Shown in pieces: positions 6,838 to 13,145 of a DNA stretch of 14,786 bases (its first letter is position 1; each line of letters begins with the position of its first letter). The stretch is from the NCBI GenBank assembly GCA_002491115.1, contig DKVI01000077.1, positions 1 through 14,786 of the forward strand. The letters are read 5' to 3'. The translations under genes were made by a program, and so were the position numbers. Below the pieces are notes generated by a model that did no database searches, was not told where the DNA came from, and worked only from the letters and a program-made list of their open reading frames with translations. This DNA comes from Lachnospiraceae bacterium UBA7182. Its GTDB lineage: Bacteria > Bacillota > Clostridia > Lachnospirales > Lachnospiraceae.

Positions 6838-7525
6838 GCAAAGCCTCCCGGATCTCCACAGCATTGATCCTGTCCTTCTCAAAAGTCCGCCGAATCTGTC
6901 CCTCTTCCAGGACGACTACCCGGTCAGAAGTCAGCGTGATACTTTCCAGCACATGGGAGGAAAACAGAACGGTCCCATATGCTTTATAGCCTGCGATCAA
7001 CTGATACAGATATTCCGTACTCTGAAAGTCCAGCCCGTTGACCGGTTCATCCAGTAACAGCAGTTCTGGTCTCAGCGCAAAAGCAGTGATCAGAAATACC
7101 TTTTTCCGATTGCCGGTTGACAGATCCCTTAACAGGACATCCGTATAACCTTCAAAATGAAATCCCCGGATCAGTTCTGATACATCCGGGACGTTCTCTC
7201 TGTAAGCGGAAAAAACATAGGACAGATACTCCCGAAAGGTAAAATACGGAAAAGAATCGTCTTCGGCAAACACCGTATACCTGCAGGTCTTGAATTTTCT
7301 GTCCCGAAAGTTTACAGGACGGCCGTCAAACCATATACCATCAGCCCGAAAAGAAGGAAGCAGACCTGACAGCACTTTTAAAAAGGTTGTCTTTCCGGCT
7401 CCGTTCAGCCCGATCATCCCCACTGTTTCATGCCGGAACAGTTCCAAAGAAAGACAGGACAGCACCGTCTTTTCTCTGGTATACCATGCATGCAGATTCC
7501 TGACTGCTAAAAGAGATGCCTTCAT
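6818..7525 (-). CDS. ABC transporter ATP-binding protein
   Basis: This is a cytoplasmic ATPase subunit, presumably energising the membrane protein encoded next. Counted from 7525 (235 residues): Walker A GLNGAGKTT at 39-47, signature LSTGNRKK at 135-142, Walker B LLLLDEP at 155-161, D-loop NGLD at 163-166, and H-loop H191 in SSHVLE. The Q-loop position reads TVFAEDDSFPYFTFREYL, so the usual glutamine is replaced by an acidic stretch, as is common in ABC-2-type exporters. The length and lack of C-terminal extension fit the CcmA/NatA class. The ATG at 7525 overlaps the stop codon of the preceding small gene as ATGA. A longer start at 7555 lies inside that small gene and is not preferred. Confidence 0.93.
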   Translation of the reverse strand: MKASLLAVRNLHAWYTREKTVLSCLSLELFRHETVGMIGLNGAGKTTFLKVLSGLLPSFRADGIWFDGRPVNFRDRKFKTCRYTVFAEDDSFPYFTFREYLSYVFSAYRENVPDVSELIRGFHFEGYTDVLLRDLSTGNRKKVFLITAFALRPELLLLDEPVNGLDFQSTEYLYQLIAGYKAYGTVLFSSHVLESITLTSDRVVVLEEGQIRRTFEKDRINAVEIREALHDTHGI

Positions 7526-7674
7526 TTTATCTGCCTGTCTTTCTCTTTTTTCCATGCTTCATATGACGCATACAAAAATACGCCTCCCAAAACAACATAA
7601 AAGAAGCTGCCGCTTACGATCGCTGCTGCCCCCCAGACCAATGCCAAAATCCCACGAATGTATACATGACGCAT
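7522..7674 (-). CDS. 50-residue single-pass membrane peptide, first gene of the ABC operon
   Basis: This is a small gene of 50 codons plus TGA. It starts MRHVYIRG, then has one hydrophobic helix (about residues 9-37: ILALVWGAAAIVSG, SFFYVVLGGVFLYAS), and ends in a charged tail (EAWKKEKDRQIK). The positive residues near both ends and the single helix point to a small membrane protein rather than a secreted peptide; no double-glycine leader or lipobox is seen. Support for it being real: a perfect AAGGAGGA (7688-7681) six bases before the ATG, a promoter -10 upstream, and a 4-base ATGA overlap with the ATPase gene. It may be a transporter accessory subunit, a sensed or exported product, or an immunity peptide. 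I do not recognise the family. Confidence 0.8.
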   Translation of the reverse strand: MRHVYIRGILALVWGAAAIVSGSFFYVVLGGVFLYASYEAWKKEKDRQIK

Positions 7675-7735
7675 ATTGATTCCTCCTTAAAACCATCCCG
7701 CTTCTGCGGTTTTCTTTCTCTGTTTTTGTATCTGT

Positions 7736-7774
7736 ATTATACCTGAAAAAGGAAGATTACGCGGAAATGTCCGC
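7736..7774 (-). promoter_or_regulatory. Activator-type promoter of the ABC operon with inverted repeat at -35
   Basis: A perfect TATAAT lies at 7741-7736 on the minus strand, 62 bases before the small-peptide start. Seventeen bases upstream the sequence is CCGCGT, with no resemblance to a -35 box. In its place lies an inverted repeat, GCGGA-N4-TCCGC (7761-7774). This layout suits binding of an activator, and the LytTR regulator encoded next door is the obvious candidate. The repeat and the box are seen; the regulator assignment is inference. Confidence 0.5.
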
Positions 7775-7796
7775 AATCGGCAGGTTTTTGGCCGCG

Positions 7797-7831
7797 AAAA
7801 AACTGCAGAGCGTTTTGTAACGTCCTGCAGT
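7797..7831 (-). terminator. Intrinsic terminator after the GHKL kinase gene
   Basis: On the minus strand ACTGCAG (7831-7825) pairs with CTGCAGT (7808-7802). An inner CGTT/AACG stem and an ACAA loop extend the pairing to about 13 positions with one wobble and one mismatch, and six T follow directly (7802-7797, the first also closing the stem). The stem base overlaps the kinase stop codon. It ends the LytTR/GHKL transcript and isolates the ABC operon downstream. Confidence 0.85.
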
Positions 7832-9144
7832 CATTGATGTATGCCTGATTCAATCATTATGCCTTCATAAGACAAAGTAACTACCGCCCGGAAGGTCGAT
7901 TCCGTATAAGAAGTCTGTACCATGCCGTCGTATTTTTCTGCGGCGGCCCTGGCGCTTTTTAGCCCCCAGCCGTGCAGCCCCTTTTCCTCTTTTGTCGTTT
8001 TCAGTCCGACGCCCTCTTCTACAGGTAAAACTTTAAAACTGTTCTCAACTTTTATAACCAGCATTTTGTGAATGCGCCGAATGGTCAGATACACAAACCG
8101 GTGTCCCGGCTTTGGCGTCTGCCTTGCCGCCTCCAGGGCATTATCCAGAAGATTCCCCAGTATGGCACACAGATCCGCGCTTCTCAGGTTCATATGGCGG
8201 GGAAATTCCACCTGTACCTTATACTCTATTTCGTCGGCCCCGGCCAGGACCGCCTTACTGTTGATCAGATAGTCTACGGTTTCGTCGCCCGTCCATACCG
8301 TATCAGCCATCTTCTGTACCGGCGCCTGCAGTTCATCCAGATACTGCATGGCTTCTTTTGTCTTATTGTGAAGCAGGAGCTGCCGGAGTGCGCCGATATG
8401 GTTATGAAAATCATGAAACAGTCTGGCATGCATCTCATAAGCCTGGCTCAAAGCGCTGTAATCCCGCTCTAAAAGTTCTGCCTGTTCGGATTTCAGTTTT
8501 GCAAACTCTTTTTCCATCTCATACTGACGGCTCATATTGAAGACCAGCACAGCCATCATCAGAACCACCGCCAAAATCGTCCACATATACAGCGTATCAT
8601 CGGCAATCACAAGAACCGTCTGTTCAGACAGTGTCACAACTGCCAGAAGACCGGCTGCCGTCATCCCGGAAACGAACCGGAATGTTTCTTTCCCGGTTCC
8701 GGGCTGTCTTACGGAAACATACAGCATCGCTGCAATTAACAGACTATGAACCAGCCAGACAGCCGTCTGTCCGCTGCCCGATCCATATGCAAGAAATGCT
8801 GCAGACCGAAACCATACGCCCAGCCAGGCGGCAGCAAGAAACTGCCAGAAAGATACCGCAATCTCATAAAAAATTCCCACAAACAGGCTCATTCTCACAT
8901 TAGCGCGCTGGAAACGACCCGCGCAGACAGCGATCCAGACTGCTTCCAGCGCCATCCGGTAACTGTCCGGCATACCTGCAGGCAAGGTCAGAAGAGCCAC
9001 GGCGGCCGCGCCTGCCACAGCCGCCGCCACGCTCTTTTTTTCCGGCCTTTTCACAGACAGCAAATAAGAGAGAAAAAACAGACAGACTGTCACCCGCACG
9101 CCTCCGGCTGCCATATCCGACACTAAAACAAAACCGTTTGTCAT
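7831..9144 (-). CDS. AgrC-like GHKL sensor histidine kinase
   Basis: This is a 437-residue membrane kinase. The first ~200 residues contain about six hydrophobic helices (roughly 13-31, 38-56, 63-77, 84-118, 127-145, 158-203 as two) separated by short loops, as in peptide-pheromone receptors of the AgrC/ComD class. A coiled linker follows at about 206-235. The phospho-acceptor is H244 in FHDFHNHI. The GHKL_5-type ATPase domain shows N335 in GNLLDNALEAA, the VENS element at 366-369, and the G box HGWGLKSA at 391-398. The ATG overlaps the stop of the LytTR regulator (ATGA), so regulator precedes kinase and the two are coupled. No agrB or agrD-like gene is present in the window, so the ligand is unknown. 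The 50-residue peptide or the ABC substrate downstream are candidates. Confidence 0.92.
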   Translation of the reverse strand: MTNGFVLVSDMAAGGVRVTVCLFFLSYLLSVKRPEKKSVAAAVAGAAAVALLTLPAGMPDSYRMALEAVWIAVCAGRFQRANVRMSLFVGIFYEIAVSFWQFLAAAWLGVWFRSAAFLAYGSGSGQTAVWLVHSLLIAAMLYVSVRQPGTGKETFRFVSGMTAAGLLAVVTLSEQTVLVIADDTLYMWTILAVVLMMAVLVFNMSRQYEMEKEFAKLKSEQAELLERDYSALSQAYEMHARLFHDFHNHIGALRQLLLHNKTKEAMQYLDELQAPVQKMADTVWTGDETVDYLINSKAVLAGADEIEYKVQVEFPRHMNLRSADLCAILGNLLDNALEAARQTPKPGHRFVYLTIRRIHKMLVIKVENSFKVLPVEEGVGLKTTKEEKGLHGWGLKSARAAAEKYDGMVQTSYTESTFRAVVTLSYEGIMIESGIHQ

Positions 9145-9860
9145 ATATGTGTCCCCCAGTAGTCGTTAATCTGCGCTTTTACATCCTGCAGATGGGAACG
9201 ACTTATGGGGAGTGACGCGCCGTTTTTTAACACGGCCATCCCGTTTTTCACCTGCATAATATGAATCAGGTTGACGATACAGCCCCTGTCAGTAAAGATA
9301 AATTCTTCCGTTCCCAGCTCTTCGTACACCTGCTGTAAGCTTTTCCGCACTTTGGATACGCCGCCTGCATAAGTGATGCGGGCGTTTTTGCCGTCACGTT
9401 CAATATAATAGATTTCTTTACAGGGAATCCGCTCCAGGCGGCTGCTCGTCTGAATGGTATATGTTTTTCCTTCTTCCAGTTCAAGAAGCCTTATGGCATC
9501 CCAAACAGCCGCCGGCAGCCGCCTGTTTATATCATTTTTAGGAACATACCGGAAAACGGACAATTCAAAAGCGTCTATGGCATATTCCATATGGGACGTG
9601 ATAAAGATAATCTTTACATTGGGCAAATACGGCCTGATTTTCTCTGCCAGTTCCATACCGCCGCATCCCGGCATCTCGATATCCAGCAGGATCAGATCAA
9701 AGAAAAAACCATCCTCCGTAATATCACAGAGCAGATGATCGCTGACCGTATAGGCTGTGATCTTTCCGGCGCTTTTGCACTGCTTTAAACAGTCCTCCGT
9801 AATTTTTTTATGAATCTGAATCGCATCTTTCTCATCGTCACAGACAGCTATATGCAGCAT
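9141..9860 (-). CDS. LytTR-family response regulator (AgrA-like)
   Basis: This is a 239-residue cytoplasmic transcription factor. The receiver domain at about 1-120 has acidic residues D8-D9, the phospho-acceptor D60 in LLDIEMPG, T88 and K108 (YVPKND). The LytTR DNA-binding domain occupies about 133-235, with the conserved IYYIERDGKNARI strand and the FIFTDRGCIVNLIHI and LPISRSHLQDV elements. Such regulators pair with GHKL kinases and activate nearby peptide, bacteriocin or transporter genes by binding beside promoters lacking a good -35. The start at 9860 has GAGGTGG just upstream. The gap to the MscS gene is only 54 bases with no clear promoter, so cotranscription with the upstream genes is possible. 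Confidence 0.94.
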   Translation of the reverse strand: MLHIAVCDDEKDAIQIHKKITEDCLKQCKSAGKITAYTVSDHLLCDITEDGFFFDLILLDIEMPGCGGMELAEKIRPYLPNVKIIFITSHMEYAIDAFELSVFRYVPKNDINRRLPAAVWDAIRLLELEEGKTYTIQTSSRLERIPCKEIYYIERDGKNARITYAGGVSKVRKSLQQVYEELGTEEFIFTDRGCIVNLIHIMQVKNGMAVLKNGASLPISRSHLQDVKAQINDYWGTHI

Positions 9861-9914
9861 GAGGCCACCTCACTTATTTTCTATAATCACCGTTCCAGAT
9901 CATTGATATTCCGG

Positions 9915-10688
9915 CTACTGCAGCACAGTCACCGTCTGATAAGGTATGACAATACCTTTTTCTTTGAAATTTTTTATCAGGTCAACCCGTATATCGCTGC
10001 AGGCCTGGTAACTGTCGTCCAGATTCCTGGTCCATATGGTTGTTTTTAAGATTACACCGTTGGAAGTATATGTTTTGATAAATACTTTATTTTCCTCCGT
10101 GTTCAGGGTCAACGGATTTTCTATGCAGATTTTTTGCATCTCATACATGGCCAGGTCGATATCGGCGTCATAAGAAACTTCTATCTCCATAAAATTACCC
10201 ACATTTTCAGTAAAATTTGTATTGGTTATCACAGCGGCATCCATAACAGAGTTTGGAACGATACAACACTCTCCGTTAAACTGCCGGATAACCGTATGCC
10301 GTATGGTGATATCCTTTACCATGCCCTCCGCGATCACACTGCCTCCCTGGACAACCCGTATTTTCTCATCCACATTATAGGGTCTCGACATGGACAGGGA
10401 GATCCCGCTGATCACATTGGCCAGCGCCTGCTGCGCCGCAAAAGTAGCAATCGCTACCATTAAAGAGCCGCTTTGCAACAAAGCTTTGCTTATATCTCTT
10501 GTGATCTCAAACTGCTGCAACAGGCTGTAGCAAAGTATCACAGATATAGTTACATTCACTATGCTTTTCGTAAATCTCAGATGGACGGAATTGTGTTTTT
10601 TAGACATAAACCGAAAGATCAAATTGACAATCCGGTTCGCAATCAATTCAATGCCGATAAAAATCGCTATTTTTAATAAATTGCTCAT
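9915..10688 (-). CDS. Small-conductance mechanosensitive channel, MscS family
   Basis: This is an inner-membrane channel opened by membrane tension. It has 257 residues, slightly shorter than E. coli MscS. The transmembrane segments are at about 3-27, 44-62 and 72-98. The last is the pore helix, with the small-residue pattern VAIATFAAQQALANVISGISLSM, followed directly by RPYNVDEKIRV, the beta-domain entry. The cytoplasmic MscS domain (about 100-255) contains VKDITIRHTVIRQFNGECCIVPNS, the usual upper vestibule signature. The start at 10688 has GGGGAG six bases upstream. It lies 38 bases after a GNAT gene with no terminator between, so it probably shares that operon. It could contribute osmotic protection; no link to the kinase pair is shown. 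Confidence 0.93.
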   Translation of the reverse strand: MSNLLKIAIFIGIELIANRIVNLIFRFMSKKHNSVHLRFTKSIVNVTISVILCYSLLQQFEITRDISKALLQSGSLMVAIATFAAQQALANVISGISLSMSRPYNVDEKIRVVQGGSVIAEGMVKDITIRHTVIRQFNGECCIVPNSVMDAAVITNTNFTENVGNFMEIEVSYDADIDLAMYEMQKICIENPLTLNTEENKVFIKTYTSNGVILKTTIWTRNLDDSYQACSDIRVDLIKNFKEKGIVIPYQTVTVLQ

Positions 10689-10726
10689 ACTTCACTCCCC
10701 TTATTGTCGTTCATCGGCAGACAGAC

Positions 10727-11218
10727 TTACAGCACATGATAATACGGGCAAATATCTTCATAATGCCCGTCTTTCATGCGAAATCCACCGGGGATAACTC
10801 CCAACGGGACAAACCCCAGGCGCTCATACAAATGCCTTGCGTGAATATTAGACGCCACCACCGCATTAAACTGAAGCACCGTAAACCCATGCAGACGTCC
10901 CTGGACAAGGCAGTCCAGAACCAGCTTTTCTCCTGTATGCAGTCCTCTTCTGTCGCTGCTGACTGCATAGCTTGCATTACAGATGTGACCGCATCGGCCC
11001 ACATTGTTAGGATGTAAAATATATAACCCCGTGATTTTACCTGTGTCTTGATCAACCGCCACTCCATTGTAGGTCTGGGATGCAAAAAACTGTGTTCCCG
11101 TCTCAAGGTCCAGCAGTTCTTCCTGCGGAAAAGCAATGCCTTCTTCCACCACTTCATTCCAGATCCTGATCATCTCAGGTATGTCCTTTTCTTCGTAAGC
11201 TCTTATTGCAATCTCCAT
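10727..11218 (-). CDS. GNAT-family N-acetyltransferase
   Basis: This is an acetyl-CoA-dependent N-acetyltransferase of 163 residues. The fold begins with IRAYEEKDIPEMIRIWNEVVEEG. Motif A is SDRRGLHTGEKLVLDCL at about 88-104 (R-R-G-x-x-T-G variant), and the C-terminal motif B reads ASNIHARHLYERLGFVPLGVIPGGFRMKDG at about 122-151. The substrate cannot be told. The start at 11218 has AGGAG eight bases upstream. Only 14 bases separate it from the MmcQ-like gene, whose stop codon abuts its ribosome-binding site, so they are cotranscribed. It is not closely similar to the other acetyltransferase in this window. Confidence 0.9.
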   Translation of the reverse strand: MEIAIRAYEEKDIPEMIRIWNEVVEEGIAFPQEELLDLETGTQFFASQTYNGVAVDQDTGKITGLYILHPNNVGRCGHICNASYAVSSDRRGLHTGEKLVLDCLVQGRLHGFTVLQFNAVVASNIHARHLYERLGFVPLGVIPGGFRMKDGHYEDICPYYHVL

Positions 11219-11232
11219 CTCATTCGCTCCTT

Positions 11233-11580
11233 TTACTGCTTCTTTTTCGTCCCTTTGACGATTAAATCATAACTTTCTGATATCATCCTTTTGATCTCCT
11301 GTTCCGGTATGGTTCCGTCCAGTATAATGGAATTCCAGTGATCTTTATTCTGGTGATATCCCGGCAGGACAGATGCATAAGTATCCCGCCAGAAGTCACG
11401 CCACCGCGGATCTACTTTCACATTAACCCATATGTACCCTTCTCTTTCATAAGTCCATGCAAACGCCCTTTTATTTTTCTTATAACGCAGAAGTACCCAG
11501 TTATCATCATGAAAAGGAGTATCCACATATACATCCGGAAAAGTCAGTCCAAAATTCAGTATTTCCTCGCGCTTTTTCAT
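11233..11580 (-). CDS. MmcQ/YjbR-family protein
   Basis: This is a 115-residue protein of the MmcQ/YjbR superfamily (CyaY-like fold, proposed DNA-binding but without established function). Recognisable features are the N-terminal KREEILNFGLTFPDVYVDTPF helix/turn, WVLLRYKKNKRAFAWTYERE, and the C-terminal signature GYHQNKDHWNSIILDGTIPEQEIKRMISESYDLI. Full family length. The ATG at 11580 is preceded by AGGAGG eight bases away. It is the first gene behind a near-consensus promoter and heads a run of same-strand genes. Confidence 0.9.
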   Translation of the reverse strand: MKKREEILNFGLTFPDVYVDTPFHDDNWVLLRYKKNKRAFAWTYEREGYIWVNVKVDPRWRDFWRDTYASVLPGYHQNKDHWNSIILDGTIPEQEIKRMISESYDLIVKGTKKKQ

Positions 11581-11634
11581 CCAGGCCGCCTCCTGAAAGC
11601 TTCTTTTTGTTCTATCCTGTCAGTTCCATTAACA

Positions 11635-11663
11635 ACTATAACAAAAAAAAATTCTTATATCAA
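11635..11663 (-). promoter_or_regulatory. Promoter of the MmcQ-GNAT-MscS operon
   Basis: On the minus strand the -35 box is TTGATA (11663-11658), the spacer is 17 bases with an oligo-T run, and the -10 box is TATAGT (11640-11635). Each hexamer has one mismatch to consensus. It is divergent from the deacetylase promoter, with about 30 bases between the two -35 boxes. Confidence 0.7.
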
Positions 11664-11693
11664 TCGGAAAGCTGAATAAATTTTATAATCAAG

Positions 11694-11722
11694 TTTACAA
11701 TATATTTATGCTGCTGTATAAT
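11694..11722 (+). promoter_or_regulatory. Promoter of the deacetylase gene
   Basis: The -35 box is TTTACA (11694-11699), the spacer 17 bases, and the -10 box a perfect TATAAT (11717-11722). This is a vegetative sigma-A-type promoter, which is notable if the product were only needed during sporulation. The leader is about 35 bases. Confidence 0.75.
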
Positions 11723-11764
11723 AAAACAGTCAATCATTATTAAGAGAATCAGGAGAATAGCACG

Positions 11765-12751
11765 ATGAAATTCAGAAAAAACATAAGAAAGAGAACGGCC
11801 TGCATACTGGCCCTTCTTATGGCAGTATCCGTATCAGGCTGTAACGGCTCAAAGGCCCAGGATGAGCCGGAAGTAAGAGACATCAGCGCCCAGACGGAAA
11901 ATCCTGCGGAAGGTCCTGTAGAAGAAGCATCCAACGACAATATCTCCGGCGAAGCTGACTCAGAAGAAATCACACAGGCAGAAAGCGAAGAACCGGCCAA
12001 AAACGACGAAATACCTGCCCCCGAGATCAAAGAGCCACCGGAGGGCTGGGAGCTGAAATTTGCTTCGGAAGACTGGGGGCTTTCCTTCGGCGAGTCCGGC
12101 ACACAACCCACAGGAAATGCCACAGCGGAAGACCTGGCATGGTATAATGCCTATTATGTGGGAGATAACAGTGAAAAAGTTCTCTACATTACCTTTGACT
12201 GCGGTTATGAAAACGGCAATACGGAACCGATTCTGGACGCTTTGAAAAAGCATAATGTCCCGGCAACCTTTTTCGTGGTGGGGCACTTCCTGGAAACGGC
12301 GCCCGAACTGGTAAAACGCATGGTAGCGGACGGTCACACAGTAGGCAACCATACTTACCATCATCCGGATATGCCGACGATCTCTGATATGGAATCCTTC
12401 CAGAAGGAACTGGACGATGTGGCGAATCTTTTCCAGGAGATCACCGGAGAGAAGCTTTCTCCTTTCTATCGTCCGCCCCAGGGAAAGTGTAATACGGAAA
12501 ACCTGAAAAAAGCCCAGCAACTTGGATACTATACCATCTTCTGGAGCCTTGCCCATGTGGACTGGAATACGGACGCCCAGCCAAGCCATGAAGAATCATT
12601 CAGCAAACTCACTTCGAGGGTTCACCCCGGAGCGATCGTACTTTTACACAATACCTCAAAAACCAACGGAGAGATCCTGGACGAACTTCTGACCAAATGG
12701 GAAGATATGGGATACAGCTTTAAGCCGCTGTCGGATCTGGTGGCAAAATAA
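11765..12751 (+). CDS. pdaA: PdaA-like polysaccharide deacetylase lipoprotein
   Basis: This is a peptidoglycan N-acetylmuramic-acid deacetylase of the delta-lactam (spore cortex) type, acting outside the membrane. It has 328 residues. A lipoprotein signal runs 1-26, with a basic KFRKNIRKR start, a hydrophobic core and lipobox VSGC at C26. A low-complexity Glu/Pro-rich acidic linker spans about 30-90, and the NodB domain about 137-328. Motif 1 is TFDCGYENG (143-151) with catalytic D145. The second motif-1 Asp is Cys here, and is likewise non-Asp (Asn) in B. subtilis PdaA. The metal ligands are H196 and H200 (GNHTYHHP), the catalytic Arg is R236 in RPPQG, and motif 4 is HPGAIVLLH (287-295). The start at 11765 has AGGAGA eight bases upstream. 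The lipid anchor and linker are extra compared with the B. subtilis enzyme. Confidence 0.9.
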   Translation: MKFRKNIRKRTACILALLMAVSVSGCNGSKAQDEPEVRDISAQTENPAEGPVEEASNDNISGEADSEEITQAESEEPAKNDEIPAPEIKEPPEGWELKFASEDWGLSFGESGTQPTGNATAEDLAWYNAYYVGDNSEKVLYITFDCGYENGNTEPILDALKKHNVPATFFVVGHFLETAPELVKRMVADGHTVGNHTYHHPDMPTISDMESFQKELDDVANLFQEITGEKLSPFYRPPQGKCNTENLKKAQQLGYYTIFWSLAHVDWNTDAQPSHEESFSKLTSRVHPGAIVLLHNTSKTNGEILDELLTKWEDMGYSFKPLSDLVAK

Positions 12752-12813
12752 AGGAACAGCTCATCCGCAGTCATGCACATTTAATTCTTGAATTTTCACA
12801 AGAAAGATAAGGC

Positions 12814-12842
12814 TTTACACTTTTTGCCTAATCCGTTATAAT
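12814..12842 (+). promoter_or_regulatory. Strong promoter of the 58-residue small gene, -35 inside a dyad
   Basis: The -35 box is TTTACA (12814-12819), the spacer 17 bases, and the -10 box a perfect TATAAT (12837-12842). The -35 lies between the arms of an imperfect inverted repeat TAAGGC/GCCTAA (12808-12830), which could be an operator. The leader to the start codon is about 40 bases. Confidence 0.7.
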
Positions 12843-12889
12843 AATTGTAGCAATTAACAACTGTTTCAATATAAAAAGGCGGTGAAAGG

Positions 12890-13066
12890 ATGGTACAAAA
12901 TATGACATTAGAAGAGCAAAAAGAAGTGGCCATTAATAGATATGTAGATTTAATGAGAATTAAGTCTTATGAAACAGGCGAGAATAAAGAGCTTGAATAT
13001 CAAATCAAAGTTGCAAAAGTAAAATTAGCCAGTTTCGGTATAGATTATTCAGAACTTGAATTTTAA
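12890..13066 (+). CDS. 58-residue hypothetical protein, AT-rich, single-gene unit
   Basis: This small, soluble, charged protein runs from MVQNMTLEEQKE to SFGIDYSELEF. It is predicted mostly helical (residues about 6-25 and 32-48 look amphipathic), with no signal, transmembrane helix or cysteine. Family not recognised. Support for it being expressed: a near-consensus promoter, a ribosome-binding region AAGGCGGTGAAAGG just before the ATG, and a hairpin 15 bases after the TAA. A start at the internal ATG (12902) has AAAGGATGG eight bases upstream and is a realistic alternative, giving 54 residues. Codons end almost always in A or T, unlike the GC-rich third positions of the neighbouring deacetylase and helicase, suggesting a different origin or selection for efficient expression. 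It could be a regulator or small stress protein; nothing in the sequence decides. Confidence 0.75.
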   Translation: MVQNMTLEEQKEVAINRYVDLMRIKSYETGENKELEYQIKVAKVKLASFGIDYSELEF

Positions 13067-13081
13067 GTAACCATTAACAAA

Positions 13082-13122
13082 AAGGTGTAAGGTCTTATTA
13101 AATTATCAAGACTTTACACCTT
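13082..13122. terminator. Bidirectional terminator between the small gene and the helicase
   Basis: AAGGTGTAAGGTCTT (13082-13096) and AAGACTTTACACCTT (13108-13122) form a 15-base-pair stem around an 11-base loop. In plus-strand RNA all positions pair (one G-U); in minus-strand RNA there is one A-C mismatch. In the minus direction the stem runs into TTTTTGTT, a good U-tract, 23 bases after the helicase stop. In the plus direction only a weak T-rich tail (ATCTATTCT) follows. It most likely terminates both convergent genes. Confidence 0.75.
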
Positions 13123-13145
13123 ATCTATTCTAAGAAAGAACTGGA

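Noticed and set aside
8068..9126. Several plus-strand frames opposite the GHKL kinase.
   Set aside because: They are antisense to a kinase with clear H, N and G boxes, lack ribosome-binding sites and show no recognisable domain.
12785..12804. TTCTTG-N8-CAAGAA dyad after the deacetylase gene as its terminator.
   Set aside because: The stem is short and AT-rich and no T-run follows; termination there is not convincing, so read-through into the small gene is possible.
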